Assembly (NCBI GenBank): GCA_016297495.1
Contig: JAEDGN010000014.1
Span: forward strand, 1 to 46,033
Direction: 5' to 3'
DNA length: 46,033 nucleotides
Source: Coprococcus sp.
GTDB taxonomy: Bacteria > Bacillota > Clostridia > Lachnospirales > Lachnospiraceae
The position numbers and the translations under genes were made by a program. Of this stretch, positions 26,201 to 35,005 are shown one piece after another (position 1 is the first letter of the stretch; the number at the start of each line of letters is the position of its first letter). The notes beneath the pieces were generated by a model. That model did no database searches. It saw only the letters and a program-made list of their open reading frames with translations, and was not told where the DNA came from.

Positions 26201-28402
26201 TCCAGAAGCGGCCGGCTGCAGCGGACCGGTGTTTTGCGAATGCTTCGGAAGTATGCGTTACGGCCGGATGAAGTAACGGCAGATGATATGGAGGACCGTC
26301 TGGAACATCTGATGGAATTGCAGGAGCGATACAGGCAGGCCGGCAAAACATCAGAACTGGCAAAACAGCTGCTTCAAAACGGCCAGAAGGTGGACTGGCC
26401 GCTGTGGCAGAAAGCCGACAGAAGAATGCAGCAGGTCATGGACCGGCTGGATATGCTGGCTCTCGATGAGGAGAGCTATGTGGCGATTCAGGACTATATC
26501 GGACATCAGGCCATGGAACCGGATGAAGGTTTCAGGGAAGACAGAAAATATTTCGCGGGAATCAGAAGTCAGTATGAAGCCCTTAAGCAGTGTACGGAGA
26601 CGATTATTCAGATGTCCGGTTATGAATATGACAGCAGTGAGAGAACCATTTCTGATCTCATGTTTGATGAAGAATGGCGGATGATGCTGAGAGATTGGCA
26701 GAATTATTATCAGGATCTGGATGTATGGTGCTGTTATATGCAGGAAACGGGACAGGCAGAGTGCATAGGTCTTGCACCGGTGGTGTCGGCCATCGAGAAT
26801 GGTCTTGCACCGGAGGATATCATTCCTGCCTTTTATAAAGGATGGGCGGGAACCTATGTGAAGCAGACCATTGAGAAGAACCCGCAGCTGCAGTATTTCA
26901 GCGGTCTGTCCTATGAGCAGATCATAGAAAAGTACAGACAGCTTTGTAACGATTTTGAGCAGACGACCCGCCATGAGATCAGGGCACGGCTGATGGAACG
27001 TCTGCCGGACAAGGGTGAAGGCAGCAGTTCCAGGGATCTGGGTATTTTGCAGAAGGCCATCATGGGCGGCGGTTCAAAGCTCACGATCCGTCAGCTGTTT
27101 GAAAAAATGCCTGAAGCTGTCAGGCTGCTGGCGCCATGTATGCTGATGAGCCCGGCTTCAGTGGCTCAGTTTATTGCCCCGGATTTTCCGAAATTTGATC
27201 TGATTATTATGGATGAGGCATCACAGATGCCGACCTGCGAAGCGGTAGGCGCTCTGGCCAGGGGAAAGAGCGTTGTCATCGCAGGTGATGAGCAGCAGCT
27301 GCCGCCGACGAATTTCTTCAGGAAAAAGGACAGCGGGGAAGATATTGAGATGGACGATCTGGAAAGTATTCTGGATGATGCCCTCGCCATTAATATGCCG
27401 CAGTGTTATCTGAACTGGCATTACCGTTCAGCCCATGAGAGTCTGATCGCATTTTCCAATGTGCATTATTATGATCAGGGACTCAGGACATTCCCGTCAC
27501 CGGACAACAGGGTGTCGGCCGTGAAGTTTGTCAATGCCGGAGGTATCTATGACCGTTCCGGTACACGGACCAACGAAATCGAGGCGCAGCAGGTTGTGGA
27601 TGAGATGAAGCGCCGGGTGCTGGCGGACAGTACCCGTTCCATGGGTGTCATTGCTTTTAATATTCAGCAGAGCAGTCTGATCGAAGATAAATGGGCAGAG
27701 GCAGTAGATGGTGACAGTGAACTGACAGAGGCTGTCAGCGGAATGCCGGTACCTGTATTTATCAAGAATCTTGAGAATATACAGGGAGATGAAAGAGATG
27801 TTATCCTTTTTTCACTGGGATACGGACCGGATGCAGAAGGTAAGATGAGCATGAATTTCGGACCGGTGAATCAGAATGGCGGACACAGACGTCTGAATGT
27901 GGCTGTGACGAGGGCAAAGCAGGAGATGCTTGTGTTTGCATCCTTCGAGCCATCGGATATCCATACAACAGACCGCAGTGCCCGGGGACTGAAGGATCTG
28001 AAGGCTTTCATGGATTATGCAAAAAGAGGCTGCGAGGCACTGGCATATCATGATCAGCCGGCAGTGACGGCAAAGGAAAATGTGAATGCCCAGATTGCTG
28101 AAAAACTGAGGGAAAAAGGTTATGATGCAGATATTAATGTAGGAACAAGCCGGTTCAGGATTGATGTGGCGGTCCGGCATCCGCAGAAGCCGGAGCAATA
28201 TCTGCTGGGTATTGTCTTTGATGATGATGCGTCGGCATTGGAGGACACAGTGAGAGACCGGGCCATTCTGCAGAAAGATATACTGCGGCGTATGGGCTGG
28301 CAGGTGATGAACATATGGCTGCTGGACTGGTGGGAAGACAGCAGGACGCAGATTCAGCGTATAGAGGCAGCTATTGAAGGTCTCCTGGCAAAGGCCGTAT
28401 AG
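23237..28402 (+). CDS. Transglutaminase-like/DUF4011/SF1 helicase/PD-(D/E)xK nuclease fusion
   Basis: This 1721-residue protein starts at 23237, 11 bases inside the SEDS gene. An N-terminal beta-rich domain is followed by a transglutaminase-like domain with G-C-C-I-D at 219-223 and H-G-H-A at 245-248. A DUF4011 segment starts Y-W-E-R-K-I-L-D-L-T-L-R-N-S-L-L (about 377). The SF1 (DNA2/NAM7-like) helicase has Walker A GPPGTGKS (690-697), Walker B IIMDEAS (D1326, E1327), motif III G-D-E-Q-Q-L-P-P and motif VI N-V-A-V-T-R-A-K-Q-E. The C-terminal PD-(D/E)xK-like nuclease domain (about 1620-1721) includes I-D1643-V-A-V and a late R-R-M-G-W-Q-V motif. Proteins of this architecture are common in defence islands. 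Next to a ZorAB-like pair it would be the DNA-processing effector, comparable in role but not in family to ZorD. This is inference. Confidence 0.88.
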   Translation: MVYNLRIEMDYDKKLNYIRQQNGLDKIRSMTIFNDGDETIRDLKLKLSFVPDFAESWIRYVGEIPAGNSLTINEPDLIMNPEHLLSYNETMEGHILAELMTADEQSEAVHKEAFPVTVLPYDLWLSNDHPELLAAFVTPNDRRVLEILAKAGDRLGVQEGIVFQGYGHGNIDKKQILRQMQVIYEVIQEEKISYCYPPANWDRGQRVRMPGFTLANKLGCCIDMSVLYAACLEAASLNPMIMILHGHAIAGCWLKPTTFQKAVVDDRETVEMRSFNKLGELAMVECTLMDNYARDTSFEYAVNCTDKKFADFEYVVDITRARDGGIRPMPLKEIHDDMSGEDLERIPPAEREASDSFYEDDGLDILPETAERPATKTDYWERKILDLTLRNSLLSMSFGRRVLPVMANMDAVRYLTAALQEGRTFHILPVPEEMEKKVPGIKDMDGQARDIDRFRELTMGDMSNGRLRLLLGEKECLTGLKSMYRNAHTFMEESGANVLYLAAGLLKWRQKDGDKERYAPIVLIPVSLERKTANTDYTLSLREDEWQMNITLLEMLKQKFGIEIKKIDTVPLDEDGHPAYKALFKTIRQAVKMKEGWDVVERAFLGIFSFGQFMMWKDLHDHSAEFAKQPLVASLIEGHLTWEPKQVFMSRADLDRQIRPDRLVTPVSADGSQMVAIQAASEGESFVMHGPPGTGKSQTITNMIANALYQGKTVLFLAKKMPALEVVQKRLEEIGLGPFCLELHANKASKRHVLAQFEETLKLAVQDHEALYERTSQQMMEKREEIRSLIERLHVPSKCGKSLYELMGIMEQYHDAPDSVVFDVPTAMLVTEGELADWGRQLQILKETVELMPDIATHPLKKIRTQQFRRNEKQQLRQQLTEWFGYDENLRSDIVRMQEMTGIGSCREVDIREYVSLADVLAHTVIYPEFMAELLADGQDFEAISQAWEEIRETQELLKEVDEEYDRGILTADLKFAREGWTMAGDSSSRSGRLQRTGVLRMLRKYALRPDEVTADDMEDRLEHLMELQERYRQAGKTSELAKQLLQNGQKVDWPLWQKADRRMQQVMDRLDMLALDEESYVAIQDYIGHQAMEPDEGFREDRKYFAGIRSQYEALKQCTETIIQMSGYEYDSSERTISDLMFDEEWRMMLRDWQNYYQDLDVWCCYMQETGQAECIGLAPVVSAIENGLAPEDIIPAFYKGWAGTYVKQTIEKNPQLQYFSGLSYEQIIEKYRQLCNDFEQTTRHEIRARLMERLPDKGEGSSSRDLGILQKAIMGGGSKLTIRQLFEKMPEAVRLLAPCMLMSPASVAQFIAPDFPKFDLIIMDEASQMPTCEAVGALARGKSVVIAGDEQQLPPTNFFRKKDSGEDIEMDDLESILDDALAINMPQCYLNWHYRSAHESLIAFSNVHYYDQGLRTFPSPDNRVSAVKFVNAGGIYDRSGTRTNEIEAQQVVDEMKRRVLADSTRSMGVIAFNIQQSSLIEDKWAEAVDGDSELTEAVSGMPVPVFIKNLENIQGDERDVILFSLGYGPDAEGKMSMNFGPVNQNGGHRRLNVAVTRAKQEMLVFASFEPSDIHTTDRSARGLKDLKAFMDYAKRGCEALAYHDQPAVTAKENVNAQIAEKLREKGYDADINVGTSRFRIDVAVRHPQKPEQYLLGIVFDDDASALEDTVRDRAILQKDILRRMGWQVMNIWLLDWWEDSRTQIQRIEAAIEGLLAKAV

Positions 28403-28423
28403 AACAAAAGGGGAGAGCGGAGG

Positions 28424-30121
28424 ATGTATAAAAGCAGAGAAAATAGAAATTTCAGGATAATGAAGGAAATTCTGCGGTGGACAGGGACTTTGATATTGTG
28501 CCTGTTCATGGCGGGCAGTGCTTTTGCAGAATCCGCTCAGCCGGAGCAATCAGACGGCCGGCGGGAACAGTGGGTGTTCCTGCTGGCCTCTCCGGATGAT
28601 AATTCGGAATGCCGCTTTTTTGTCAATCCATCCCTGGGAGGTTATGAGGCGGGAGAGGATACGGATATTCGCCTGACTATGGCCATCAGCAGTAAAAGCT
28701 ATGAAATTGCACTTCATTCATCGGATATACGCAGCGGCTGGTATATCAGTGAAGTCTATAATATAGCAGCTTCCGCCTGGAAGATGGACTATGAAGTGAC
28801 ACTGGAGATGACGGAAGGAGGAAGTCTTCTGACAGAGGAGACGCTGACACAGGCGGATATGGCGGCATGCTGGCCGGAGGTTTCGGACGGCAGCCTGAAA
28901 CTGGAAAAGGACAGCAGCGGACAGTTTAAAAACAATGAATTTGAAGGAAGTCAGTGGATAGATATGACAGAGAGTCCACTGTTTAAATATAGGATAGACG
29001 GCCAGGAGAATTGTGAGGCAGTTCTGGATGGCAATGGAAAAAACATCAGGATCATCAGTGCCGGGAATGGCGGAAGTTTTATTCTGGCGGCGGAGGATCC
29101 GGCAGGCAGCAGGAGGGAAGCAAAGGTGAATATTGTGGTAGCGGGTCAGACGGGAACAGGATTGACGGGCGGTATTGCAGCCATTGTTCTGATTGTGGTC
29201 ATTCTGATCATCGTCATTGTATTGAAAAAGAAAAAAAGTGCTCCGTCGGGAACAGATGCAGATGGAAGCAGAAATCAGAGCGGAAGAGTTTCTGAGAAGC
29301 AGAGGAAGATTATGGAAGCCGGAGAGGATGTGAGCAAAGTATGGCAGCGCACAGATACTCTGGTCAGTCACATCAGGACACTGCAGCAGGAGATTGAACA
29401 GACAGGTGGGATTGCCGAAGAACGTGTCCGCCAGGAAGGTGCGGCCAGTGCCTATTCATTGACCAATATCCGGGAAATGATGACACGGGCAGAGGAACTG
29501 AAAGAGGATCCAAGCTATGAAAATCTCCGGAAAATGAGAGATATACTGAAAGAAATCGGCAGCCAGCTGCTGAGAATGCAGGGAAATGCAAAAATTGAGG
29601 TGCCGAAGAACGGGCTGGCTGTGGAAAATCCGAAGAATTATATTGATCCGTCATCAAGACGGGATATTCTGAGTACAATAGAAGCGGACGAGAAGATGAC
29701 AAAAGCCATGGCTTCTGAATTGTCGGCTATTTTAGGAACTTTGAAGGAGATTGCCTATCATGAGGAGATTCCTTTTAGCGCCAATATAGATATACGGGTG
29801 GTAACTGCCGACGGCAGCAGACAGTATAACGGCAGAAGGGTGGCGCGGGATACTTACGGAACCAGTATGCCGGGAGTTTTTTCTCTTGACAGTATTCAGC
29901 TGTTGTCGAGAGAGGGAAGCCTGATGACCCTTCCGGAGATATTAAATCATGAAACCGGCATCCGGCTTTTTGCCGTCGATGAAAATCGTATTCGTGCCAT
30001 TGCGATGAAGCCGGTGATGATTCGGGAAGACAAGAAACAGCAGATTATTGATTTCAAATATGACCAGGATGCGGTGATCAACCTTGAAGATGCGGAGATT
30101 ACCCTGCATTTCAGAAGATAG
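28424..30121 (+). CDS. Single-pass membrane protein with outer beta-rich domain and cytoplasmic helical domain
   Basis: I do not recognise this 565-residue protein. It has a signal-like N-terminus (hydrophobic core about residues 18-34, possible cleavage after A-F-A), an outer domain of about 210 residues with strand-like patterns, a membrane helix rich in I and V (about 249-267) followed by K-K-K-K, then cytoplasmic helices (about 275-390), and a last domain of mixed strands that contains a poly-charged D-K-K-Q motif. The ATG at 28424 has GGGGAG about ten bases upstream; the ATG at 28460 would give a shorter signal peptide. The outer domain may sense a signal at the cell surface. It is in the same run of genes as the helicase (21-base gap). 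Confidence 0.75.
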   Translation: MYKSRENRNFRIMKEILRWTGTLILCLFMAGSAFAESAQPEQSDGRREQWVFLLASPDDNSECRFFVNPSLGGYEAGEDTDIRLTMAISSKSYEIALHSSDIRSGWYISEVYNIAASAWKMDYEVTLEMTEGGSLLTEETLTQADMAACWPEVSDGSLKLEKDSSGQFKNNEFEGSQWIDMTESPLFKYRIDGQENCEAVLDGNGKNIRIISAGNGGSFILAAEDPAGSRREAKVNIVVAGQTGTGLTGGIAAIVLIVVILIIVIVLKKKKSAPSGTDADGSRNQSGRVSEKQRKIMEAGEDVSKVWQRTDTLVSHIRTLQQEIEQTGGIAEERVRQEGAASAYSLTNIREMMTRAEELKEDPSYENLRKMRDILKEIGSQLLRMQGNAKIEVPKNGLAVENPKNYIDPSSRRDILSTIEADEKMTKAMASELSAILGTLKEIAYHEEIPFSANIDIRVVTADGSRQYNGRRVARDTYGTSMPGVFSLDSIQLLSREGSLMTLPEILNHETGIRLFAVDENRIRAIAMKPVMIREDKKQQIIDFKYDQDAVINLEDAEITLHFRR

Positions 30122-30132
30122 GAGGAGAGATT

Positions 30133-31758
30133 GTGCCTGAAGAATGCAGATGCCCTTATTGTATGGAATTGTTGGACAGACAGAAGATAAAGTTTTATCT
30201 GAAGAAAGAGAAGGAACCCATATCATCGAAGCTGGAGGCATTCCTGAAGCCGGAGAGAATCCGTCAGGAGGAAAACCCTTTCTATCGATTCTGGAATTCC
30301 TATGGAAGGATGATCGATAAAAAGACGCTGGAAAACCGTATTGTAAAATCCCGTGAAGAAATGGATAAGGCCCAGGCCTTTTTTGCGGCAGATGCAGATA
30401 AGATCAGCCGCAGGGCGGGACAGGAGGATTTTTCCTTTCCTGATGAGACGGAGATGATTGAGCCTGGTCAGAGTGCAGGAAACAGGCTGGATGGTGAGGA
30501 TGCCTCATCGCAGATCATCTGTGAAATAAAAAGAGAGCAGATGGCAGACGGGGTGCCGAAGTATACCATTCGTGAGGACGGTCAGAGAATTGCCCTGACG
30601 AAAGTTGTTTGTCCTGAATGCTATAATGTACTGCCAGAGGAGATTTTCAGACTGCCGTTGATTAAGATTGCACTGGCAGCTAATAAATTTGGCGGTAAGA
30701 CCTGCATGGCATTGTCGTTGTTCCGGACGCTGAACAGTCCGGACCGGGTAGGGTTAAACAGTCATAATGAACTGATGGATTTTGTGTCTATGCTGGAAGC
30801 AAACCGCGGTATGGATGATGAATTCGGAGAGATGCTGAAGGAGTTCAGAGAGAAAAATATCTGTCCGGAGCCTACGGGACAACGTTTTATTCCGCCGGTA
30901 TTTCTGAAACTGCACTGGCGCGGCAAAAGGGAGAAAGAGGCTATTGTCGGTATTTATGACGCGGCCGGAGAGATATTGACCGGATCCATCAGGGACAGCG
31001 AACTGGTCTATTATATGTCTTATATGGACGGTATTATCTATATGATCGAGCCGGATAAGACCGGTATCCGGGCGGGACTGACCAGTAAATATCTGTTCTT
31101 TGGAGATGACAGTGAACTGTTTTACAAAAATGCCAGACTTCTGGAGCCGGGAGAACAGATGGCTGTCCAGTCGGAGGATTTCAGGAGGGTGACACTGGAA
31201 GCGGTCATGGAACAGCAGAGCAGAGATCCTGAGGATGGCGGAATGTCTGCTGTCCGGAAAAATGCGTCTCTGGAGGTTCAGACAGCTTTGAGAAGCTATG
31301 TGGATGATGATAGATTAAAAGAAATGCATGTGGCGCTGACAATCTCAAAATGTGATGAATTAAAGGGCAACAAAGAGATAGAGGAATATAACAGCGGCGG
31401 CCTGCTGTTTAGAGATGAGCGGGAAATGGATCCGGATCTGGACAGTATGCGTGAAGACCGGTTATTCAGGCTTTTTAATGAAAAGGTGTTTAATCTCCAG
31501 TTCTTTGAGAATGTTTTCAAATCCTATTCGTTACATATGATTGCGGCTCTGGGATGTCCTACGGAGGTGCCGAAGAAGGATGGTCAGGAGGCTTCCGGGG
31601 AGATGCCGAAGAAGGATGGTCAGGAGGCTTCCGGGGAGAAGCGGAGCACCCAGCTGATTAAACCGAGACTGAAGGGAGATTTTTCACCGATCCGGGTTGA
31701 AGAACCGCTTTTGAAGCTCATATCCATATATGCGGAGGAACATGGATGGAACGAATGA
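30133..31758 (+). CDS. Zinc-ribbon-containing TRAFAC-type GTPase (DO-GTPase-like)
   Basis: This 541-residue protein starts with a GTG. Cysteines form two separated CxxC-type groups: C-R-C-P-Y-C near residues 5-10 and C-P-E-C near 160, which could make one zinc ribbon split by a long insertion. The GTPase motifs are A-N-K-F-G-G-K-T at 183-190 (G1), D-A-A-G at 276-279 (G3) and S-K-C-D at 405-408 (G4, N/T-K-x-D). A glycine of the strict P-loop is replaced by A183. The layout (CxxC-x-x-L-P just before the P-loop) is that of the TRAFAC GTPases in GTPase-associated conflict systems. A 36-base perfect tandem repeat lies near the end. The gene overlaps the next one by 13 bases. Confidence 0.75.
   Translation: MPEECRCPYCMELLDRQKIKFYLKKEKEPISSKLEAFLKPERIRQEENPFYRFWNSYGRMIDKKTLENRIVKSREEMDKAQAFFAADADKISRRAGQEDFSFPDETEMIEPGQSAGNRLDGEDASSQIICEIKREQMADGVPKYTIREDGQRIALTKVVCPECYNVLPEEIFRLPLIKIALAANKFGGKTCMALSLFRTLNSPDRVGLNSHNELMDFVSMLEANRGMDDEFGEMLKEFREKNICPEPTGQRFIPPVFLKLHWRGKREKEAIVGIYDAAGEILTGSIRDSELVYYMSYMDGIIYMIEPDKTGIRAGLTSKYLFFGDDSELFYKNARLLEPGEQMAVQSEDFRRVTLEAVMEQQSRDPEDGGMSAVRKNASLEVQTALRSYVDDDRLKEMHVALTISKCDELKGNKEIEEYNSGGLLFRDEREMDPDLDSMREDRLFRLFNEKVFNLQFFENVFKSYSLHMIAALGCPTEVPKKDGQEASGEMPKKDGQEASGEKRSTQLIKPRLKGDFSPIRVEEPLLKLISIYAEEHGWNE
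31568..31639 (+). repeat. Perfect 36-bp tandem duplication inside the GTPase gene
   Basis: Two identical 36-base units (31568-31603 and 31604-31639) encode two copies of a 12-residue linker, P-K-K-D-G-Q-E-A-S-G-E plus one residue. The perfect identity at DNA level indicates a recent duplication. Being a multiple of three, it preserves the frame and changes linker length near residues 480-503. Confidence 0.97.
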
Positions 31759-34439
31759 TCAATTTTGAGCAGTTTTATTATACTAATTACGGCCAGGGAA
31801 TGCGCTTTGAAGGCGACAGCAGTCATAACCGGCAGACGGAGAGACAGCTGGAGCTTCTGACTGCCGGCTGGATGCGGCTGGATACCCTTAAACCGGTGGA
31901 GATAATGATCTATCATTCCGGTCTGGGAAGCTATGTGGCGGCAATGGTCGTATCCTGTACAAAGGAAGGCGATGCCCGGACCAGCTATTGGATTCATGCA
32001 GTCATGCCGGATAACAGGGACTCGGACGGATTCAGGGAATGCCTTTCCTGGCCGCTTGCATCTTATCAGACGGAGGTACTGACCGGTCAGGAGCTTTCGG
32101 TGGTTGAAGTAGAGAGAAAGCCGATTGCTCCGGAGGAAGCCTGCCGGCGTTATCAGCTGACGGGCAGCAGGCTGGTGCAGCTGATGTACATGGTATGGCA
32201 GACGGTATGCGGACGCGGTCAGCCATCGACCCTTGTGTTTATTCTGGATGCGTCTTCTGCAGCAGATTATAATGAAGCGGCAAGGACGGTCATGTCACTT
32301 GTCTATGATATCCTTCCGGAACAGCGGAAGAACCAGGCGGATTATCAGGCATGGTCGGAGGGAGATATTGATTATCTCCGGTTTGTATTTAAGAGAGATT
32401 CTGCCAGTTCGTGGCAGTTTTGCCTTGATCCGTCAGATGAACGGATCCGGATAGATATACCGGCTGCAGAAAGACAGGTACTGGAGGTATTGGCTGATAT
32501 TTATGAAAAGAAACCGGAGCAGTATCGGGCATTAATAAAAATATTGTATACCAGTGAAACGGATTGTTTTGAGGAAATGATAGGCCGCTATTATCTGGAG
32601 TGTGTAAAGAGAGGAATAGAATTTCACCTGCCTCAGGAGGTACTCATACAGAATATACCTGAGCTTGAAAAAAGAGCCGTTGACAATGAAGATTGCCGGA
32701 GATTGTTCTGCTATTGCCTCCATCAGGTGGATACAGCCCAAAAACCGGTGAGCTTTGTACGTACGGTTCTGGAAAAATATATACTGGCGGCTGCATCATT
32801 GAAAGATAGAAACAGTCGTGAGTATATAGAAAGTCTGATACGTAACTGGCAGCTTCTGGATCAGATGCGGGCAGGCAGTCAGACAACAGCACGGTCTTAT
32901 CTGGAATGGATCTGGAAAATATCAGTTTCTTATTATCAGGATTTTGTAGAAAATGGATTGTCCGAAGGACGGACATGGATACTGGATATAATCGGCTGTA
33001 CGGATTTTCATACATCAAAGGAACTGTTTGAATGGATAGAGCAGACAGAATTTCTGAAGAAAAATAAAGACTATTGTTGCATGGTGTCCGACAAAGCAGA
33101 AGAACTGTATAGCAGGGAGACAGCAACAGAAACGGAAAAACGGCAGCTGCTCCCATATTGCAGGAACCTGCAGGAAGCACAGCTGCAGGCTCTGACCAGG
33201 ATGTCTTTTGATGAATTGCTTCAGCTGGAGCAGGAAAGTATGGAAGACGAGACACAAAATCTGTGGATTAAAACCATGGCCAAAAGAGTGGAGGAAAAGG
33301 GCGGACGGCTGGACTCCGTCGGAGAAGCCCGGAAGCTTTATGAATATTTAACCGGTATGCATACAGTGATGTATCAGCTGCAAAGGTCTGACAGGGATGG
33401 TGAGAATCCTGAGACAATAGATCCGGCAGATATGGGAACGATTTTGTCTGCTGTCTGGAAATATGAAGCAAGGCTGGACCTGGGTTCGAGACTGACGGTA
33501 TGCCTTCTTGCCCGATATATCAGTGATCTGGACATCGAGGAGATGAGCAGGGAATTCTGGATGCGTGTCCGCCCGGAGGATTACGAAGAACTCTATGCCA
33601 GTGGGTGTATCTTAAAAGTTTTCGGGAAATGTGACCATCCGAACTATAATAATTACAGATTATACCATACATACAGAAAAAGAGAACAGAAGCCGTATAA
33701 TGGTCTGTGGAAAAAAAGTGAAAGTGAGAATCTCACAGCACGTATCCGCAGGCTGCGGGGTGATGTGCGCCCTGCCGTGACAGCGATCTGGCAGTACTGG
33801 CAGAATCATGAGGAGGCCGATGCCGATCTGATGCACGATATGCTTCTGGAAATGATGGAGGAAGATGCGCTTCAGAGCCTTTTGGAGAAATATGCCGGTC
33901 AGGGCAGAGTACAGGCACAGCGTGTACAGAAGTTTGTGGGAGAAATAGAGGATGAGAGTCTTCAGGAGAGTCCGGATGAAGCTTTCAAAGAGGAAACGGA
34001 AGAAACCGGTGGACAGAAGGCAGAAACGGATTCGGAAAAAGACCGGAACAGGCAGCAAAAGAAATGGGCAAAGAAGGATCCGGAATATGCAGTAAAAATC
34101 GTTCCGTGGATCATGACGGCCTGCATTGGCCTGTATATGGGACTGATGGTCAATGGCTGGTATATGGCAGTGCATCTGTCAAAGCTTTTGGATATACCGG
34201 CACTGGTATGGTGCGGTATTGCCGGTATGGCTCTTCTGACGGCGGTTTTCATGGCTTTTGCAGACCGCCTTGTCATGGAAGAGGTAAAAGTGAAGCTTGT
34301 GCAGATTCCGTGGGCAGGGCTGTGGCTATTGATCAATCTGGTGTTGTCCTATTTTATTGGCAACAAGATAACTGCCCTGATCAGCGGGGTGGTGCTGCTG
34401 GCAGCGTATATCTGGCTGCGGATGAAGAAGCATCTGTAA
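31746..34439 (+). CDS. GAP1-like (GTPase-associated protein) with C-terminal membrane helices
   Basis: This is an 897-residue protein. The N-terminus F-E-Q-F-Y-Y-T-N-Y-G-Q-G followed by strands, then V-F-I-L-D and the conserved-looking I-L-P-E-Q-R-K-N-Q-A-D-Y, resembles the N-terminal and middle domains of GTPase-associated protein 1, which in other genomes is coded beside double-GTPase proteins. The body is helical. The end has four membrane helices (about residues 785-893) and a short K-rich terminus, so it is membrane-bound. It directly follows and overlaps a GTPase gene, which supports the assignment. The GGAGG site is eight bases before the ATG at 31746; a second start at 31755 forms ATGA with the previous stop. 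The call is from memory of the family pattern and may be wrong. Confidence 0.5.
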   Translation: MERMINFEQFYYTNYGQGMRFEGDSSHNRQTERQLELLTAGWMRLDTLKPVEIMIYHSGLGSYVAAMVVSCTKEGDARTSYWIHAVMPDNRDSDGFRECLSWPLASYQTEVLTGQELSVVEVERKPIAPEEACRRYQLTGSRLVQLMYMVWQTVCGRGQPSTLVFILDASSAADYNEAARTVMSLVYDILPEQRKNQADYQAWSEGDIDYLRFVFKRDSASSWQFCLDPSDERIRIDIPAAERQVLEVLADIYEKKPEQYRALIKILYTSETDCFEEMIGRYYLECVKRGIEFHLPQEVLIQNIPELEKRAVDNEDCRRLFCYCLHQVDTAQKPVSFVRTVLEKYILAAASLKDRNSREYIESLIRNWQLLDQMRAGSQTTARSYLEWIWKISVSYYQDFVENGLSEGRTWILDIIGCTDFHTSKELFEWIEQTEFLKKNKDYCCMVSDKAEELYSRETATETEKRQLLPYCRNLQEAQLQALTRMSFDELLQLEQESMEDETQNLWIKTMAKRVEEKGGRLDSVGEARKLYEYLTGMHTVMYQLQRSDRDGENPETIDPADMGTILSAVWKYEARLDLGSRLTVCLLARYISDLDIEEMSREFWMRVRPEDYEELYASGCILKVFGKCDHPNYNNYRLYHTYRKREQKPYNGLWKKSESENLTARIRRLRGDVRPAVTAIWQYWQNHEEADADLMHDMLLEMMEEDALQSLLEKYAGQGRVQAQRVQKFVGEIEDESLQESPDEAFKEETEETGGQKAETDSEKDRNRQQKKWAKKDPEYAVKIVPWIMTACIGLYMGLMVNGWYMAVHLSKLLDIPALVWCGIAGMALLTAVFMAFADRLVMEEVKVKLVQIPWAGLWLLINLVLSYFIGNKITALISGVVLLAAYIWLRMKKHL

Positions 34440-34461
34440 TAAACAGGGAGAGGAAAAAGTT

Positions 34462-34974
34462 ATGGATTTTTTTAGAAATGCGGGAATGCTCCTGCTGTTA
34501 ATTGTCTGCATTGGTATTGTATTTATTTTTCTGAAGGATTATCTGCGGCTGACAGGCAGGAAAAACGGATATGGCAGGGAAAAGAAAAACAATCCTGCAG
34601 GTATCGTATATGAGATACGCTATAAAAATAAAACGGTTGACCGGGGAACCATCGATATGGAAAGTCTTCCGGTCCAGTTTGGACGGGAGGCAGGATACGG
34701 CAATGATATTATTGTTGTACCGGATGATGTGCCGGAGGAAGATGGCAGGGCCGTCAGCCGCGCATGGTTTTTCATCAGCCGGGATGCCAGGGAACAGCTG
34801 ATGATCTATTCTGCAAAGGCATCTGCAGCCGGAGAAGAAAAACAATTGTCTACGTCAATGAAGCTGCTGGTCAGTGACGGTGATCGTAAAAAACCTGCGC
34901 GTTCAGTGAAACTGGGACCTGAAGTAGTCCTGCTGGCAGAAAATTTCAAGGTGATTCTCGGAGTTCAGAAATAA
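34462..34974 (+). CDS. Membrane-anchored FHA-domain protein
   Basis: This 170-residue protein has one N-terminal membrane helix (about 8-27) and a cytoplasmic FHA-like domain. G74-R75 starts the phosphothreonine-binding loop, followed by G-N-D-I-I-V and S99-R100 (canonical GR ... S-x-x-H; here the histidine is replaced). FHA domains bind phosphothreonine, so it is a natural partner of the Ser/Thr kinase at 36765, two genes downstream. Membrane-anchored FHA proteins beside SEDS and PBP genes occur widely in Clostridia and Actinobacteria. The start has GGGAGAGG upstream. The substitution in the SxxH motif leaves some doubt about phosphate binding. Confidence 0.75.
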   Translation: MDFFRNAGMLLLLIVCIGIVFIFLKDYLRLTGRKNGYGREKKNNPAGIVYEIRYKNKTVDRGTIDMESLPVQFGREAGYGNDIIVVPDDVPEEDGRAVSRAWFFISRDAREQLMIYSAKASAAGEEKQLSTSMKLLVSDGDRKKPARSVKLGPEVVLLAENFKVILGVQK

Positions 34975-35005
34975 ACGGAAGTATTGCCGGTGGAGGAAAA
35001 AGATA

